Below are positions 50,099-58,824 of a stretch of 64,000 bases of DNA, one piece after another. Source of the stretch: Rhodobacteraceae bacterium UBA6197 (GTDB taxonomy: Bacteria; Pseudomonadota; Alphaproteobacteria; Rhodobacterales; Rhodobacteraceae); contig DISZ01000019.1 of NCBI GenBank assembly GCA_002422085.1, forward strand, positions 186,001 through 250,000. Reading direction: 5' to 3'. The notes beneath the pieces are model-generated. The model did no database searches, was not told where the DNA came from, and saw only the letters and a list, made by a program, of their open reading frames with translations. Both the position numbers and the translations under genes were made by a program. Every line of letters begins with the position of its first letter. Position 1 is the stretch's first letter.

Positions 50099-53000
50099 AT
50101 GTTCAAGAAAATCCTGATTGCCAACCGGGGCGAAATCGCCATTCGTGTCATGCGCGCCGCCAATGAGCTGGGCAAGAAAACCGTCGCCATCTATGCCGAA
50201 GAAGACAAGCTGTCTTTGCACCGTTTCAAGGCCGACGAGGCCTACCGCGTCGGTGCGGGGCTTGGGCCGGTGGCGGCCTATCTGAGCATCGACGAAATCA
50301 TCCGTGTGGCAAGGGAATCGGGGGCGGATGCGATTCACCCCGGCTATGGGCTGCTGTCGGAAAACCCCGATTTCGTCGAGGCCTGTGTGGCCAACGGCAT
50401 CACCTTCATCGGGCCACGCGCCGATACGATGCGCGCCCTTGGCGACAAGGCCAGCGCGCGACATGTGGCGATCAAGGCCGGGGTGCCGGTGATCCCGGCA
50501 ACCGATGTGCTGGGCGAGGACTTCGATCTGATCCGGGAACAGGCGGCGGCGGTGGGCTATCCCTTGATGCTCAAGGCGTCATGGGGCGGCGGCGGCCGTG
50601 GCATGCGCCCGATCCTTGGCCCGGACGAGCTGGCCGAAAAAGTCCGTGAAGGCCGGCGCGAAGCCGAGGCCGCCTTTGGCAATGGCGAGGGCTATCTGGA
50701 AAAGATGATCGAACGCGCCCGCCACGTCGAGGTGCAGCTTCTGGGCGACACCCATGGCGGGCTTTATCACCTTTATGAACGCGACTGCACCGTGCAGCGG
50801 CGCAACCAGAAGGTCGTCGAGCGCGCGCCCGCGCCCTATCTCAGCGCCGAACAGCGCGCCGAGGTCTGCGAGCTGGCGCTGAAGATCGGCCGCGCGGTCG
50901 GCTATCAGAACGCGGGCACCGTCGAATTCCTGATGGATATGGACAGCCAGCAGTTCTACTTCATCGAAGTGAACCCGCGCGTGCAGGTCGAACATACCGT
51001 CACCGAAGAGGTGACCGGCATCGACATCGTGCAAAGCCAGATCAAGGTGGCCGAGGGCGCCACCCTGGCCGAGGCCACCGGCGCGGCGCGGCAAGAAGAC
51101 ATCGTGCTGTCGGGTCATGCGCTGCAATGCCGGGTGACCACCGAGGACCCGCAAAACAACTTCATCCCCGACTATGGCCGGATCACCGCCTACCGATCGG
51201 CCACCGGCATGGGGATCCGGCTTGATGGCGGCACCGCCTATTCGGGCGGGGTCATCACGCGCTATTATGACAGTCTTCTGGTCAAGGTCACCGCCCGGGC
51301 ACAGACCCCCACGCAGGCGATCGCGCGGATGGACCGGGCCTTGCGTGAATTCCGGATCCGGGGCGTTTCAACCAATATCGCCTTTGTCGAAAACCTGCTC
51401 AAGCATCCGGTATTTCTGAACAATACCTACACCACCAAGTTCATCGACACGACGCCGGCGCTGTTCACCTTCAGGAAACGGCGCGACCGGGCAACCAAGA
51501 TCCTGACCTATATTGCCGACATTTCGGTCAACGGGCATCCCGAAACGGCGGGCCGTGCCCGCCCCGCCGCCGTGCCGCGCAACCCGAAGGCACCCGTGCA
51601 GAAGGCGGTTCCCGCCGCCGGCACCCGTACCCTTCTGGAGACCAAAGGCCCGCAGGCCGTGGCCGACTGGATGGCGGCGCAGAAAAAGCTGCTGATCACC
51701 GACACCACGATGCGCGATGGCCACCAGTCGCTTCTGGCCACGCGGATGCGCTCGATCGACATGGTGCGCGTGGCGCCGACCTATGCGGCCAACTTGCCCG
51801 ACCTGTTCAGCGTCGAATGCTGGGGCGGTGCGACCTTTGACGTGGCCTACCGCTACTTGCAGGAATGCCCGTGGCAACGCCTGCGTGACATCCGCGAACG
51901 GCTGCCCAATGTGATGACGCAGATGCTTCTGCGGGCCTCGAACGGGGTGGGGTACACCAACTATCCCGACAATGTGGTGCAGTTCTTTGTCGCGCGCGCG
52001 GCCAAGACCGGGGTCGATGTGTTCCGGGTGTTCGACAGCCTGAACTGGGTCGAAAACATGCGGGTAGCGATGGATGCGGTGCTCGAGGCCGACAAGGTCT
52101 GCGAAGGCACGATCTGCTACACCGGCGATATTCTGGACCCGAACCGCGCCAAATATGATCTGGCCTATTATGTCGCCATGGGCCGCGATCTGAAGGCGGC
52201 GGGCGCGCATGTCCTGGGGCTCAAGGACATGGCGGGGCTGTTGAAACCTGCCGCCGCGCGGGTGCTGATCCGCGCGCTGAAGGAAGAGGTCGGCCTGCCG
52301 ATCCATTTTCACACCCATGACACCGGCGGCATTGCCGGGGCCACGGTTCTGGCGGCGGCCGATGCCGGGGTCGATGCGATCGACGCGGCGATGGATGCAT
52401 TTTCGGGCGGCACCTCGCAGCCTTGCCTTGGCTCGATCGTCGAAGCCCTGCGCAACACCGAACGCGACACCGGTCTGGATATCGACGCGATCCGACAGAT
52501 CTCGACCTATTGGGAGGGCGTGCGCCACCAGTACAAGGCCTTTGAATCGGGCCTTGAGGCCCCTGCCTCCGAGGTCTGGCTGCATGAGATGCCGGGAGGC
52601 CAGTTCACCAACCTCAAGGCGCAGGCGCGCAGCCTCGGGCTTGAGGACCGCTGGCAAGAGGTGGCCCAGGCCTATGCCGTTGCCAACCAGATGTTCGGCG
52701 ATATCGTCAAGGTCACGCCCTCGTCCAAAGTGGTGGGCGACATGGCGCTGATGATGGTATCGCAAAACCTGAGCCGCGCGCAGGTCGAGGACCCGGAAGT
52801 TGATGTGGCCTTCCCCGACTCTGTCGTCGACATGTTGCACGGTAATCTCGGCCAACCGCCCGGCGGCTGGCCGAGCGGCATCAGCGCCAAAGTGCTGAAA
52901 GGCGAAACCCCGATCACCTCCCGCCCCGGCGCGGGCATGGCGGCGGTCGATCTTGAGGCGGAACGCGCCAAACTCTCGGCCGAGCTGAACGGCTTTGCGG

Positions 53001-53536
53001 TCGATGACGAGGATCTGGCCGGCTATCTGATGTATCCCAAGGTGTTTCTGGATTACATGGGCCGCCACCGCATCTATGGACCCGTGCGCACCCTGCCAAC
53101 GGCGACCTTCTTTTACGGCATGGAGCCAGGCGACGATATCAGCGCCGAAATCGACCCCGGAAAGACATTGGAAGTGCGCCTGCAAGCGGTCGGGGAAACC
53201 ACTGACGACGGCGAGGCCAAGGTATTTTTCGAGCTCAACGGCCAACCTCGCGTGATCCGCGTGGCCAATCGTGCGGTCAAGGCGGCCACGGCGGCCAGAC
53301 CCAAGGCCATCGAGGGCAACCCCGCCCATATCGGCGCGCCGATGCCGGGAGTGGTGGCCAGCGTCTCGGTCGTGGCCGGCCAAAAGGTCGAGGCGGGCGT
53401 TATGCTGCTGACGATCGAAGCGATGAAAATGGAAACCGGCATCCACGCGGACCGCCCCGCGATCATTCGCGCCGTGCATGTTCAGGCCGGCCAGCAGATC
53501 GACGCCAAGGACCTGCTGATCGAGTTCGAGGGATAG
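50099..53536 (+). CDS. pyc: pyruvate carboxylase
   Basis: A 1145-residue biotin enzyme that carboxylates pyruvate to oxaloacetate, the main anaplerotic step on C3 substrates. In order: biotin carboxylase (~1-450: IANRGEIAIRVMRAANELGK, ATP loop SWGGGGRGMRP, EVNPRVQVEHTVTE), carboxyltransferase (~530-810: TTMRDGHQSL, HFHTHDTGG, AMDAFSGGTSQP), the PC linker/tetramer domain and the biotinyl domain with EAMKMET (Lys ~1110). GGGAGGGG precedes the ATG at 50099. Its promoter carries a PhaR-type palindrome. Confidence 0.97.
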   Translation: MFKKILIANRGEIAIRVMRAANELGKKTVAIYAEEDKLSLHRFKADEAYRVGAGLGPVAAYLSIDEIIRVARESGADAIHPGYGLLSENPDFVEACVANGITFIGPRADTMRALGDKASARHVAIKAGVPVIPATDVLGEDFDLIREQAAAVGYPLMLKASWGGGGRGMRPILGPDELAEKVREGRREAEAAFGNGEGYLEKMIERARHVEVQLLGDTHGGLYHLYERDCTVQRRNQKVVERAPAPYLSAEQRAEVCELALKIGRAVGYQNAGTVEFLMDMDSQQFYFIEVNPRVQVEHTVTEEVTGIDIVQSQIKVAEGATLAEATGAARQEDIVLSGHALQCRVTTEDPQNNFIPDYGRITAYRSATGMGIRLDGGTAYSGGVITRYYDSLLVKVTARAQTPTQAIARMDRALREFRIRGVSTNIAFVENLLKHPVFLNNTYTTKFIDTTPALFTFRKRRDRATKILTYIADISVNGHPETAGRARPAAVPRNPKAPVQKAVPAAGTRTLLETKGPQAVADWMAAQKKLLITDTTMRDGHQSLLATRMRSIDMVRVAPTYAANLPDLFSVECWGGATFDVAYRYLQECPWQRLRDIRERLPNVMTQMLLRASNGVGYTNYPDNVVQFFVARAAKTGVDVFRVFDSLNWVENMRVAMDAVLEADKVCEGTICYTGDILDPNRAKYDLAYYVAMGRDLKAAGAHVLGLKDMAGLLKPAAARVLIRALKEEVGLPIHFHTHDTGGIAGATVLAAADAGVDAIDAAMDAFSGGTSQPCLGSIVEALRNTERDTGLDIDAIRQISTYWEGVRHQYKAFESGLEAPASEVWLHEMPGGQFTNLKAQARSLGLEDRWQEVAQAYAVANQMFGDIVKVTPSSKVVGDMALMMVSQNLSRAQVEDPEVDVAFPDSVVDMLHGNLGQPPGGWPSGISAKVLKGETPITSRPGAGMAAVDLEAERAKLSAELNGFAVDDEDLAGYLMYPKVFLDYMGRHRIYGPVRTLPTATFFYGMEPGDDISAEIDPGKTLEVRLQAVGETTDDGEAKVFFELNGQPRVIRVANRAVKAATAARPKAIEGNPAHIGAPMPGVVASVSVVAGQKVEAGVMLLTIEAMKMETGIHADRPAIIRAVHVQAGQQIDAKDLLIEFEG

Positions 53537-53582
53537 CGCGCAGGAGGGGGCGATCTGCCCCCCTCTTGCCCTTTGGGCAATT

Positions 53583-53615
53583 CACCCCCCGAGAGTATTT
53601 CTTCCAAAAAGAAGC
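53583..53615 (-). repeat. dispersed intergenic repeat, copy 5 (reverse)
   Basis: CACCCCCCGAGAGTATTT followed by CTTCCAAAAAGAAGC, reverse orientation, 47 bases past the pyc stop. It faces copy 6 at 53626-53696, so the two can fold on each other. Confidence 0.65.
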
Positions 53616-53625
53616 CGATATCGTG

Positions 53626-53696
53626 CTTTTGTCCTTCTGTTTGGTGAAAATACTCCGGGGGAGGCGCCGCAGGCGGCGGGGGCAGAGCCCCCCCCC
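53626..53696 (+). repeat. dispersed intergenic repeat, copy 6 (long)
   Basis: A long copy: TTCTGTTTGGTGAAAATACT, then CCGGGGGAGGCGCCGC and a G-run/C-run pair (GGGGGCAG-AGCCCCCC) that forms its own hairpin. The longer tail shows that the family has a full-length form with a terminal stem. Confidence 0.65.
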
Positions 53697-53762
53697 GCAA
53701 GTTTGCCACCTCTGCCGTCCGATCGTACTGCCATAAATTTTCCGGGATCATTCATTTTCCCC

Positions 53763-53789
53763 TTGCGGCCTGCGGCGGGAGTTTATAAA
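53763..53789 (+). promoter_or_regulatory. possible tRNA-Gly promoter
   Basis: TTGCGG (53763-53768) and TATAAA (53784-53789) with a 15-base spacer, about 50 bases before the tRNA. The spacer is shorter than ideal. Confidence 0.32.
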
Positions 53790-53839
53790 TCCCCGGTCAC
53801 CGAAAGCGACACGGTCACGTGGTGCGGACGGGATGGAGT

Positions 53840-53914
53840 GCGGGCGTAGCTCAGGGGTAGAGCATAACCTTGCCAAGGTTAGGGTCGTGAGTTCGAATCT
53901 CATCGCCCGCTCCA
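53840..53914 (+). tRNA. tRNA-Gly (anticodon GCC)
   Basis: A 75-nt tRNA including encoded CCA (53912-53914). The acceptor GCGGGCG pairs with CGCCCGC, and the discriminator is T(U), as in glycine tRNAs. The D arm reads GCTCAGGGGTAGAGC; the anticodon stem TAACC/GGTTA holds loop TTGCCAA, anticodon GCC; the T arm is GTTCGAATC. Confidence 0.98.
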
Positions 53915-53940
53915 ATTTCTCCGCAAGGAGATGTAAAGAG

Positions 53941-53961
53941 ACCGCCTTCGGGCGGTTTTTT
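53941..53961 (+). terminator. Rho-independent terminator after tRNA-Gly
   Basis: ACCGCC-TTCG-GGCGGT followed by a T-run: a 6-bp stem with the stable TTCG loop, 27 bases past the tRNA CCA. It also faces the end of the minus-strand pseudo-receiver gene. Confidence 0.85.
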
Positions 53962-53973
53962 GCTTTCTGGTTT

Positions 53974-54498
53974 TCAGGGCCGTGCCAACAGATCAGGGCC
54001 GCGCCCTGAGACAGCGGTCCCGACCTGGACGGCGGAGCCGTTCTTGCTGGCGCGGCCGCAGACGCTGGCGAGCAGGCAGGCACCACAGAAATCTGGCCGC
54101 GCGGGTGCCGGGGTTGACCGACTGCGGACCGGCAGAACATAGCGCACGATTTCAACAAGATCCGCCACCTGGATCGGGTGCGACAGCACACAACGCAGCG
54201 AAGACAGCATCGAGAACAGCTCGCCATGGGCAAAGATCGCGCTGTCCGACAGCAAGATCAAGGCAAGATCCGGATTGTGAATTTGGGCCGCCATGGCCAC
54301 GGTCAGGCCACTGTCGCCCCCCGCGCCCTCGCCCTCGGGAAACAGCGTCGAAATCACCAGATCGGGATGTGCGGTCCGCACCGCCAGTATGGCGTGACCG
54401 ACCGTGACCGCGTGATGCACCTGATGGCCTTCCGCTCGAAGGGCCGCAAGGCTTGCCTGGGTTTCGCAGGTGTCTTCGTCCACAAGCAGGATTTTCAT
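53974..54498 (-). CDS. stand-alone pseudo-receiver domain protein with Cys-rich tail
   Basis: A 174-residue protein whose first ~125 residues follow the CheY receiver fold: KILLVDEDT with the acidic pair, then PDLVISTLFPEGE and LALILLSDSAIF. The phospho-acceptor Asp is replaced (LVIST where LLLLD-type is expected), and the KP motif is HP (SHPIQVADL), so normal phosphorylation is unlikely. The tail (~140-174) has FCGACLLASVCGRAS, three Cys that might bind metal. No output domain. Start set at 54498 (MKILLVDED). A perfect CtrA-type site lies 45-60 bases upstream. Confidence 0.72.
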   Translation of the reverse strand: MKILLVDEDTCETQASLAALRAEGHQVHHAVTVGHAILAVRTAHPDLVISTLFPEGEGAGGDSGLTVAMAAQIHNPDLALILLSDSAIFAHGELFSMLSSLRCVLSHPIQVADLVEIVRYVLPVRSRSTPAPARPDFCGACLLASVCGRASKNGSAVQVGTAVSGRGPDLLARP

Positions 54499-54516
54499 GA
54501 TCTCTCGCGCCGGTTT

Positions 54517-54532
54517 GCTGCTTAATTGCAGC
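54517..54532. promoter_or_regulatory. weak PhaR-like palindrome upstream of the pseudo-receiver
   Basis: GCTGC-TTAATT-GCAGC resembles the PhaR-type sites, but its 6-base centre is longer than the 3-5 seen elsewhere in the window. It lies between the CtrA-type site and the gene. Confidence 0.22.
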
Positions 54533-54542
54533 GCCTGAAGTA

Positions 54543-54558
54543 TTAATAAAAGGTTAAC
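54543..54558 (+). promoter_or_regulatory. perfect CtrA-type binding site
   Basis: TTAA-TAAAAGG-TTAAC matches TTAA-N7-TTAAC exactly. It lies between the pseudo-receiver gene (minus, 45 bases away) and hisB (plus, 111 bases away); the closer and more regulatory-looking target is the pseudo-receiver. Confidence 0.7.
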
Positions 54559-54668
54559 GCGCCAGAAGCCGGACACTCGGGCGGCGCTGCGGGTGATTTC
54601 CCGCGCCAGCCCGCTTAACAAACCATCGCACGCGCCCTATAAGGCGCAGGACAAACGAGGATATCACG

Positions 54669-55256
54669 ATGCGGACCGCCTCTATCACGCGCAAAACGGC
54701 TGAAACCGGGATCACCGTGACGGTGAATCTTGATGGTTCGGGTGCCTATGACAACCAGACCGGGGTCGGCTTTTTCGACCATATGCTGGACCAGCTGGCG
54801 CGCCATTCGCTGATTGACCTCACGATCCGCGCCAAGGGCGATCTGCATATCGACGACCACCACACCGTCGAGGATACAGGTATTGCGCTGGGGCAGGCGC
54901 TGAGCGCCGCCTTGGGCGACAAGCGCGGCATCCGGCGCTATGGGCACTTCAATCTGGCGATGGACGACACGCAGGTGGCCTGCGCGCTGGATCTTTCGGC
55001 GCGGCCATTTCTGGTCTGGAACGTCGATTTCCCGACTGCCAAGATCGGTACTTTCGACACCGAACTGACGCGCGAGTTCTTTCAGGCGCTGGCCACGCAT
55101 GGCGGCATCACGCTGCATGTGGACAAGGTGCATGGGCTCAACAGCCACCACATTGCCGAGGCCGCCTTCAAGGCCGTCGCACGGGCATTGCGCGCGGCGG
55201 TCGAACCCGACCCGAGAATGGGCGGCGTGCTGCCCTCGACCAAGGGCGCGCTTTAG
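54669..55256 (+). CDS. hisB: imidazoleglycerol-phosphate dehydratase
   Basis: A 195-residue monofunctional HisB (no phosphatase domain) that dehydrates IGP in histidine synthesis. The manganese-binding repeats are present: GFFDHMLDQLARH and DDHHTVEDTGIALG in the first half, and HGGITLHV, GLNSHHIAEAAFKA in the second. GAGGAT precedes the ATG. First gene of a histidine cluster, 20 bases before hisH. Confidence 0.97.
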   Translation: MRTASITRKTAETGITVTVNLDGSGAYDNQTGVGFFDHMLDQLARHSLIDLTIRAKGDLHIDDHHTVEDTGIALGQALSAALGDKRGIRRYGHFNLAMDDTQVACALDLSARPFLVWNVDFPTAKIGTFDTELTREFFQALATHGGITLHVDKVHGLNSHHIAEAAFKAVARALRAAVEPDPRMGGVLPSTKGAL

Positions 55257-55276
55257 GGGCTTCGAAAGGAACAACG

Positions 55277-55915
55277 ATGCTGACGGTTCTGGTCGATTAC
55301 GATTCAGGCAACCTGCACTCGGCTGAAAAAGCCTTCCAGCGGATGGCCTCCGAGGTTGGCGGCGGTGAGGTTCTGGTCAGCTCGCGCCCCGAGGACGTGG
55401 CCCGCGCCGATCGGATCGTCTTGCCGGGCGACGGCGCCTTTCCGGCGTGCCGGCAGGCGCTTGACGGCTACGGCGGGCTGTTCGAGGCGATCGAAGACGC
55501 GGTCCGCATCAAGGCCCGCCCGTTTCTGGGGATCTGCGTCGGGATGCAGATGATGGCCAGTTGGGGGCGCGAATACCACGACACGCCGGGGTTTGACTGG
55601 ATACCGGGCGAGGTGGTCAGGATCAGCCCCGCCGACTCTGGCCTGAAGGTGCCGCATATGGGCTGGAACGATCTGGTGATCGACCGCCCGCACGCGCTGC
55701 TGGAAGGCATCGCCACTGGCGATCACGCCTATTTCGTCCATTCCTACCATTTCCGCGTTGAGAACCCCCAGCATCTGCTGGCGCATGCCGATTACGCCGG
55801 CCCGATCACCGCGATCATCGGGCGCGACACCATGGTCGGCACCCAGTTTCACCCCGAGAAAAGTCAGGCGACCGGGCTGCGGTTGATTGGCAACTTTCTG
55901 CGCTGGCGCCCGTGA
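55277..55915 (+). CDS. hisH: imidazole glycerol phosphate synthase glutaminase subunit
   Basis: A 212-residue class I glutamine amidotransferase that feeds ammonia to HisF. The nucleophile elbow is GICVGMQMM (Cys ~85), the His/Glu pair is in TQFHPEKSQ, and LPGDGAFPACR and YFVHSYHF are HisH hallmarks. Its stop overlaps the GTG start of the glutaminase gene, while its partner hisF lies 3 kb downstream. Confidence 0.96.
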   Translation: MLTVLVDYDSGNLHSAEKAFQRMASEVGGGEVLVSSRPEDVARADRIVLPGDGAFPACRQALDGYGGLFEAIEDAVRIKARPFLGICVGMQMMASWGREYHDTPGFDWIPGEVVRISPADSGLKVPHMGWNDLVIDRPHALLEGIATGDHAYFVHSYHFRVENPQHLLAHADYAGPITAIIGRDTMVGTQFHPEKSQATGLRLIGNFLRWRP

Positions 55916-56832
55916 CGCCTGACACGCTGCGCCCGCTTCTGGACCGGATCGGGGCGGACATGGCCGCCGCCGAAGACCGGGGCCGCGTCGCCGACTACAT
56001 CCCCGAACTGGCGCGCGTCGACCCGGCGCAGTTTGCGCTGTCGGTCGCCTTTCCCGATGGGCGGGTGGTTTCCACCGGGGCGGCACAAACGCGGTTCTCG
56101 ATCCAGTCGATCTCCAAAGTATTCACGCTGGCGCTGGCGCTGGGGCGGCTGGGCGACAGTCTTTGGGCGCGGGTCGGGCGCGAGCCCTCGGGGCTCGCGT
56201 TCAACTCGATCGTGCAGCTTGAGATGGAGGCGGGCCGCCCCCGCAACCCGTTGATCAATGCCGGTGCGATCGTGGTGGCTGATGCGCTGCTGGGCCAATA
56301 TGGCCCGCGCGAACTGTTGGCCGAACTGGTGCGGTTCATCCGCAGCGCTTGCGAGGATGACGACATCCATATCAACGAGGCCGTGGCCCGCTCTGAGGCC
56401 GAGACCGGCCACCGCAACCGCGCGCTGGCGCATTTCATGAAGTCGATGGGCAATCTGCAAAACCCGGTCGAGATGGTTCTGGGCGCCTATTTTCACCAAT
56501 GTGCGGTTGAAATGACAACCGAACAGCTTGCCCGCGCGGGCCGCTTCCTGATCCACGCGCAGGGCGCGCCACGGTTGGTGGCCCATGCCCGGATCCGCCG
56601 GATCAATGCGCTGATGATGACCTGCGGGCATTATGACGGCTCGGGCGAATTCGCCTATCGTGTCGGTTTGCCGGGAAAAAGCGGCGTTGGCGGCGGTATT
56701 CTGGTGGTGGTGCCGGGGCAGGTTTCGGTGGCGGTCTGGTCGCCGGGGCTGAACGCGCAGGGCAATTCAAAACTGGGCAGCGAGGCGGTTGAGCTTTTGG
56801 CACGGCGCACTGGCTGGTCGGTGTTCGGTTGA
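55912..56832 (+). CDS. glsA: glutaminase (GlsA type)
   Basis: A 306-residue glutaminase with a beta-lactamase-like fold that hydrolyses glutamine to glutamate and ammonia. The SxxK nucleophile/base is in SIQSISKVFTLAL (~residues 62-74), with NPLINAGAIV, the conserved NLQNPVEMVLGAYFHQC Tyr and GKSGVGGGIL. Starts at a GTG overlapping the hisH stop by 4 bases, so translation is coupled. Its presence in a histidine cluster next to a PP-loop enzyme suggests local ammonia supply; that is inference. Confidence 0.94.
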   Translation: MTPDTLRPLLDRIGADMAAAEDRGRVADYIPELARVDPAQFALSVAFPDGRVVSTGAAQTRFSIQSISKVFTLALALGRLGDSLWARVGREPSGLAFNSIVQLEMEAGRPRNPLINAGAIVVADALLGQYGPRELLAELVRFIRSACEDDDIHINEAVARSEAETGHRNRALAHFMKSMGNLQNPVEMVLGAYFHQCAVEMTTEQLARAGRFLIHAQGAPRLVAHARIRRINALMMTCGHYDGSGEFAYRVGLPGKSGVGGGILVVVPGQVSVAVWSPGLNAQGNSKLGSEAVELLARRTGWSVFG

Positions 56833-56842
56833 AAGAGGTATG

Positions 56843-57514
56843 ATGACGACGTTACCAAAAGCGGTGTTGAGCTGGTCTTCTGGCAAGGACTGCGCCTATG
56901 CGCTGCACGTCGCGCGCCGCGAGGGTCTGGCCGATGTGGTGGCGCTTTTGTCCACCACCAACGAGGCCTTTGACCGGGTGGCGATGCATGGCACACGCAC
57001 CGCGCTGCTGCGTGCCCAGGCTGCGGCTGTGGGCCTGCCGCTGATCGAGGTGCCACTGCCCTGGCCCTGCTCGAACGAGGTCTACGAGGCGCGGATGACA
57101 GCGGCAATGGCCGAGGTCAGGGACATGGGGGTGCGGCAGATGGTCTTTGGCGATCTGTTTCTTGAGGACGTGCGCGCCTACCGCGAAGAAAAGCTGGCGC
57201 CATTGGGGGTCGCGGCAATCTTCCCGCTATGGGGCCGCCCGACCGCCGCGCTGGCGCGCGAGATGATTGCCAGCGGCATGGACACACGGCTTGTCACCGT
57301 AGATCCGCGCCATCTGGACGCCTCGTTCGCGGGGCGCAACTTCGACGAATCCCTGCTGGCCGATCTGCCCGCGGGCGTTGACCCCTGCGGCGAACGCGGC
57401 GAGTTTCATACCGCCGTGGTCGCGGGGCCGATGTTCTCGGCCCCGATCCCGGTGCGGTCGGGCGAGGTGGTCACCCGCGACGGCTTTGTCTATGCCGATC
57501 TGATCCCGGTCTGA
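56843..57514 (+). CDS. PP-loop ATP-binding protein (diphthine-ammonia-ligase-like, COG2102 group)
   Basis: A 223-residue N-type ATP pyrophosphatase. The PP-loop is SWSSGKDCAYAL (~residues 9-20), followed by NEAFDRVAMHGTR, MVFGDLFLEDVRAYRE, FPLWGR and the GERGEFHTAVVAGP signature of the Dph6/MJ0570-like group. In archaea and eukaryotes relatives amidate diphthine, but bacteria lack diphthamide, so the substrate here is unknown. It starts 10 bases after glsA; I prefer the second of two adjacent ATGs (56840, 56843) for spacing from AGAGG. Confidence 0.85.
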   Translation: MTTLPKAVLSWSSGKDCAYALHVARREGLADVVALLSTTNEAFDRVAMHGTRTALLRAQAAAVGLPLIEVPLPWPCSNEVYEARMTAAMAEVRDMGVRQMVFGDLFLEDVRAYREEKLAPLGVAAIFPLWGRPTAALAREMIASGMDTRLVTVDPRHLDASFAGRNFDESLLADLPAGVDPCGERGEFHTAVVAGPMFSAPIPVRSGEVVTRDGFVYADLIPV

Positions 57515-57534
57515 CGCAAGGCGCCAACGCCGGC

Positions 57535-57924
57535 TCAGTTCAGCTTGGTCCAGGTGCCACCATCGCGGCAAATCCCGAACACGCAGCCCGAAACCGACAG
57601 GCTGTTGCCATTCAGTTTCATCTTGGAATTGTAGGTCTTGTTGCGGTCGGGCGACCAGACCTTGCCGTCGCCATAGGCGCCATTGCCTTTGGGAACCATA
57701 TCCCAGATGATCCGCTTGCCGATATTTTCGGACGCCAGCGGCTTGCCGGCGCTATCGAATGATTTGACCAGCGTGCCACAATAGGCCGGACCACAGGGCA
57801 CAACCTTGACATGACCAAAGTTGCCGTTGTCGTCCGCCTTGGTCTGCCATGTGCCTTCGATCGGGTCGGCAAAGGCCATCGCCCCCAGACAGGTGAAAAG
57901 GGCTGCAAGCGCGAGTTTCTTCAT
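57535..57924 (-). CDS. secreted DUF2147 protein
   Basis: A 129-residue exported protein: signal peptide ending at AMAFA (~residue 19), then a small beta-rich DUF2147 domain (PIEGTWQTKADD, VVPCGPAYCGTLV, GDGKVWSPDRNKTYNSKMKL, LSVSGCVFGICRDGGTWTK) with two Cys pairs that may form disulfides. Function unknown. GGGAGG precedes the ATG at 57924. It is on the opposite strand, splitting the histidine genes into two groups. Confidence 0.87.
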   Translation of the reverse strand: MKKLALAALFTCLGAMAFADPIEGTWQTKADDNGNFGHVKVVPCGPAYCGTLVKSFDSAGKPLASENIGKRIIWDMVPKGNGAYGDGKVWSPDRNKTYNSKMKLNGNSLSVSGCVFGICRDGGTWTKLN

Positions 57925-58101
57925 TGGTGTCCTCCCTGACATCTGCACGCATCACGCCATGCCTCCCGATTCCCGGCAAGCGTAACGTGGCGTAGCGCCC
58001 CGCCTTTCAATGCTTTGCAATCCCCCGAAAGCTGTGGCAAGACCCGCGCGACCCCAAAGAACCGCGCGCGCCAAGACCCGCGCAAACCTGCAGAGAGCGC
58101 C

Positions 58102-58821
58102 ATGATCCTTTACCCCGCCATCGACCTGAAAGACGGCCAATGCGTGCGCCTTGTGCATGGCAAGATGGACAAGGCCACCGTTTTTGGCGACGACCCGGCC
58201 GCACAGGCCGCCCGTTTCGAGACCGCAGGCTGCGAATGGGTCCACCTCGTGGATCTGAACGGCGCCTTTGCCGGCGTGCCGGTGAACGCCGCGGCCGTCG
58301 AGGCGATTCTGGCAAGGATCTCCGTTCCCGCGCAACTCGGCGGTGGCATCCGCGACATGGCGACCATCGAGCGTTGGATCTCGCGCGGGTTGGCACGCGT
58401 CATCCTCGGCACGGTCGCGGTAGAAAACCCCGATCTCGTGCGCCAGGCGGCGCGGGAATTCCCCGGCAAGGTCGCCGTGGGGATCGACGCGCGCGGCGGC
58501 CGCGTAGCCACCAAGGGCTGGGCGACTGAAACCGACGTCATGGTCACCGACCTTGCCCGCAGTTATGAGGATGCCGGCGTCGCGGCAATCATCTACACCG
58601 ATATCATGCGCGACGGCGCGATGGCCGGCCCCAATGTCGCGGCAACCGAGGCCTTGGCCCGCGCCGTGACCATCCCGGTCATCGCTTCGGGCGGGGTCTC
58701 GTCGCTGTCCGATCTGATCGCCCTGCGCGATACCGGCGTCATTGCCGGGGCCATTTCAGGCCGCGCAATCTACGACGGCGCGCTCGACCTCGCTCAAGCG
58801 TTGGCCGCGCTGAACGCCTGA
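58102..58821 (+). CDS. hisA: ProFAR isomerase (phosphoribosylformimino-AICAR-ribotide isomerase)
   Basis: A 239-residue TIM-barrel isomerase of histidine synthesis. The first catalytic Asp is in YPAIDLKDG (~residue 8), VHLVDLNGAF and LGGGIRDMA hold the first phosphate site, and YTDIMRDGAM holds the second Asp, with IASGGVSS as the second phosphate site. The ATG at 58102 gives the usual N-terminus. Confidence 0.97.
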   Translation: MILYPAIDLKDGQCVRLVHGKMDKATVFGDDPAAQAARFETAGCEWVHLVDLNGAFAGVPVNAAAVEAILARISVPAQLGGGIRDMATIERWISRGLARVILGTVAVENPDLVRQAAREFPGKVAVGIDARGGRVATKGWATETDVMVTDLARSYEDAGVAAIIYTDIMRDGAMAGPNVAATEALARAVTIPVIASGGVSSLSDLIALRDTGVIAGAISGRAIYDGALDLAQALAALNA

Positions 58822-58824
58822 TCC

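Larger units (their letters stand above)
53537..53839. other. gene-free region between pyc and tRNA-Gly
   Basis: 303 bases without a gene. The left part holds a small TTGCCC-TTT-GGGCAA hairpin and two oppositely oriented copies of the dispersed repeat, which together probably end the pyc transcript. The right part holds a possible promoter for tRNA-Gly. A minus-strand open frame across the region is rejected because it runs through the tRNA or the repeats. Confidence 0.5.

Noticed and set aside
53748..54233. Minus-strand open frame across tRNA-Gly
   Set aside because: It runs through the tRNA and its terminator and overlaps the better-supported pseudo-receiver frame.
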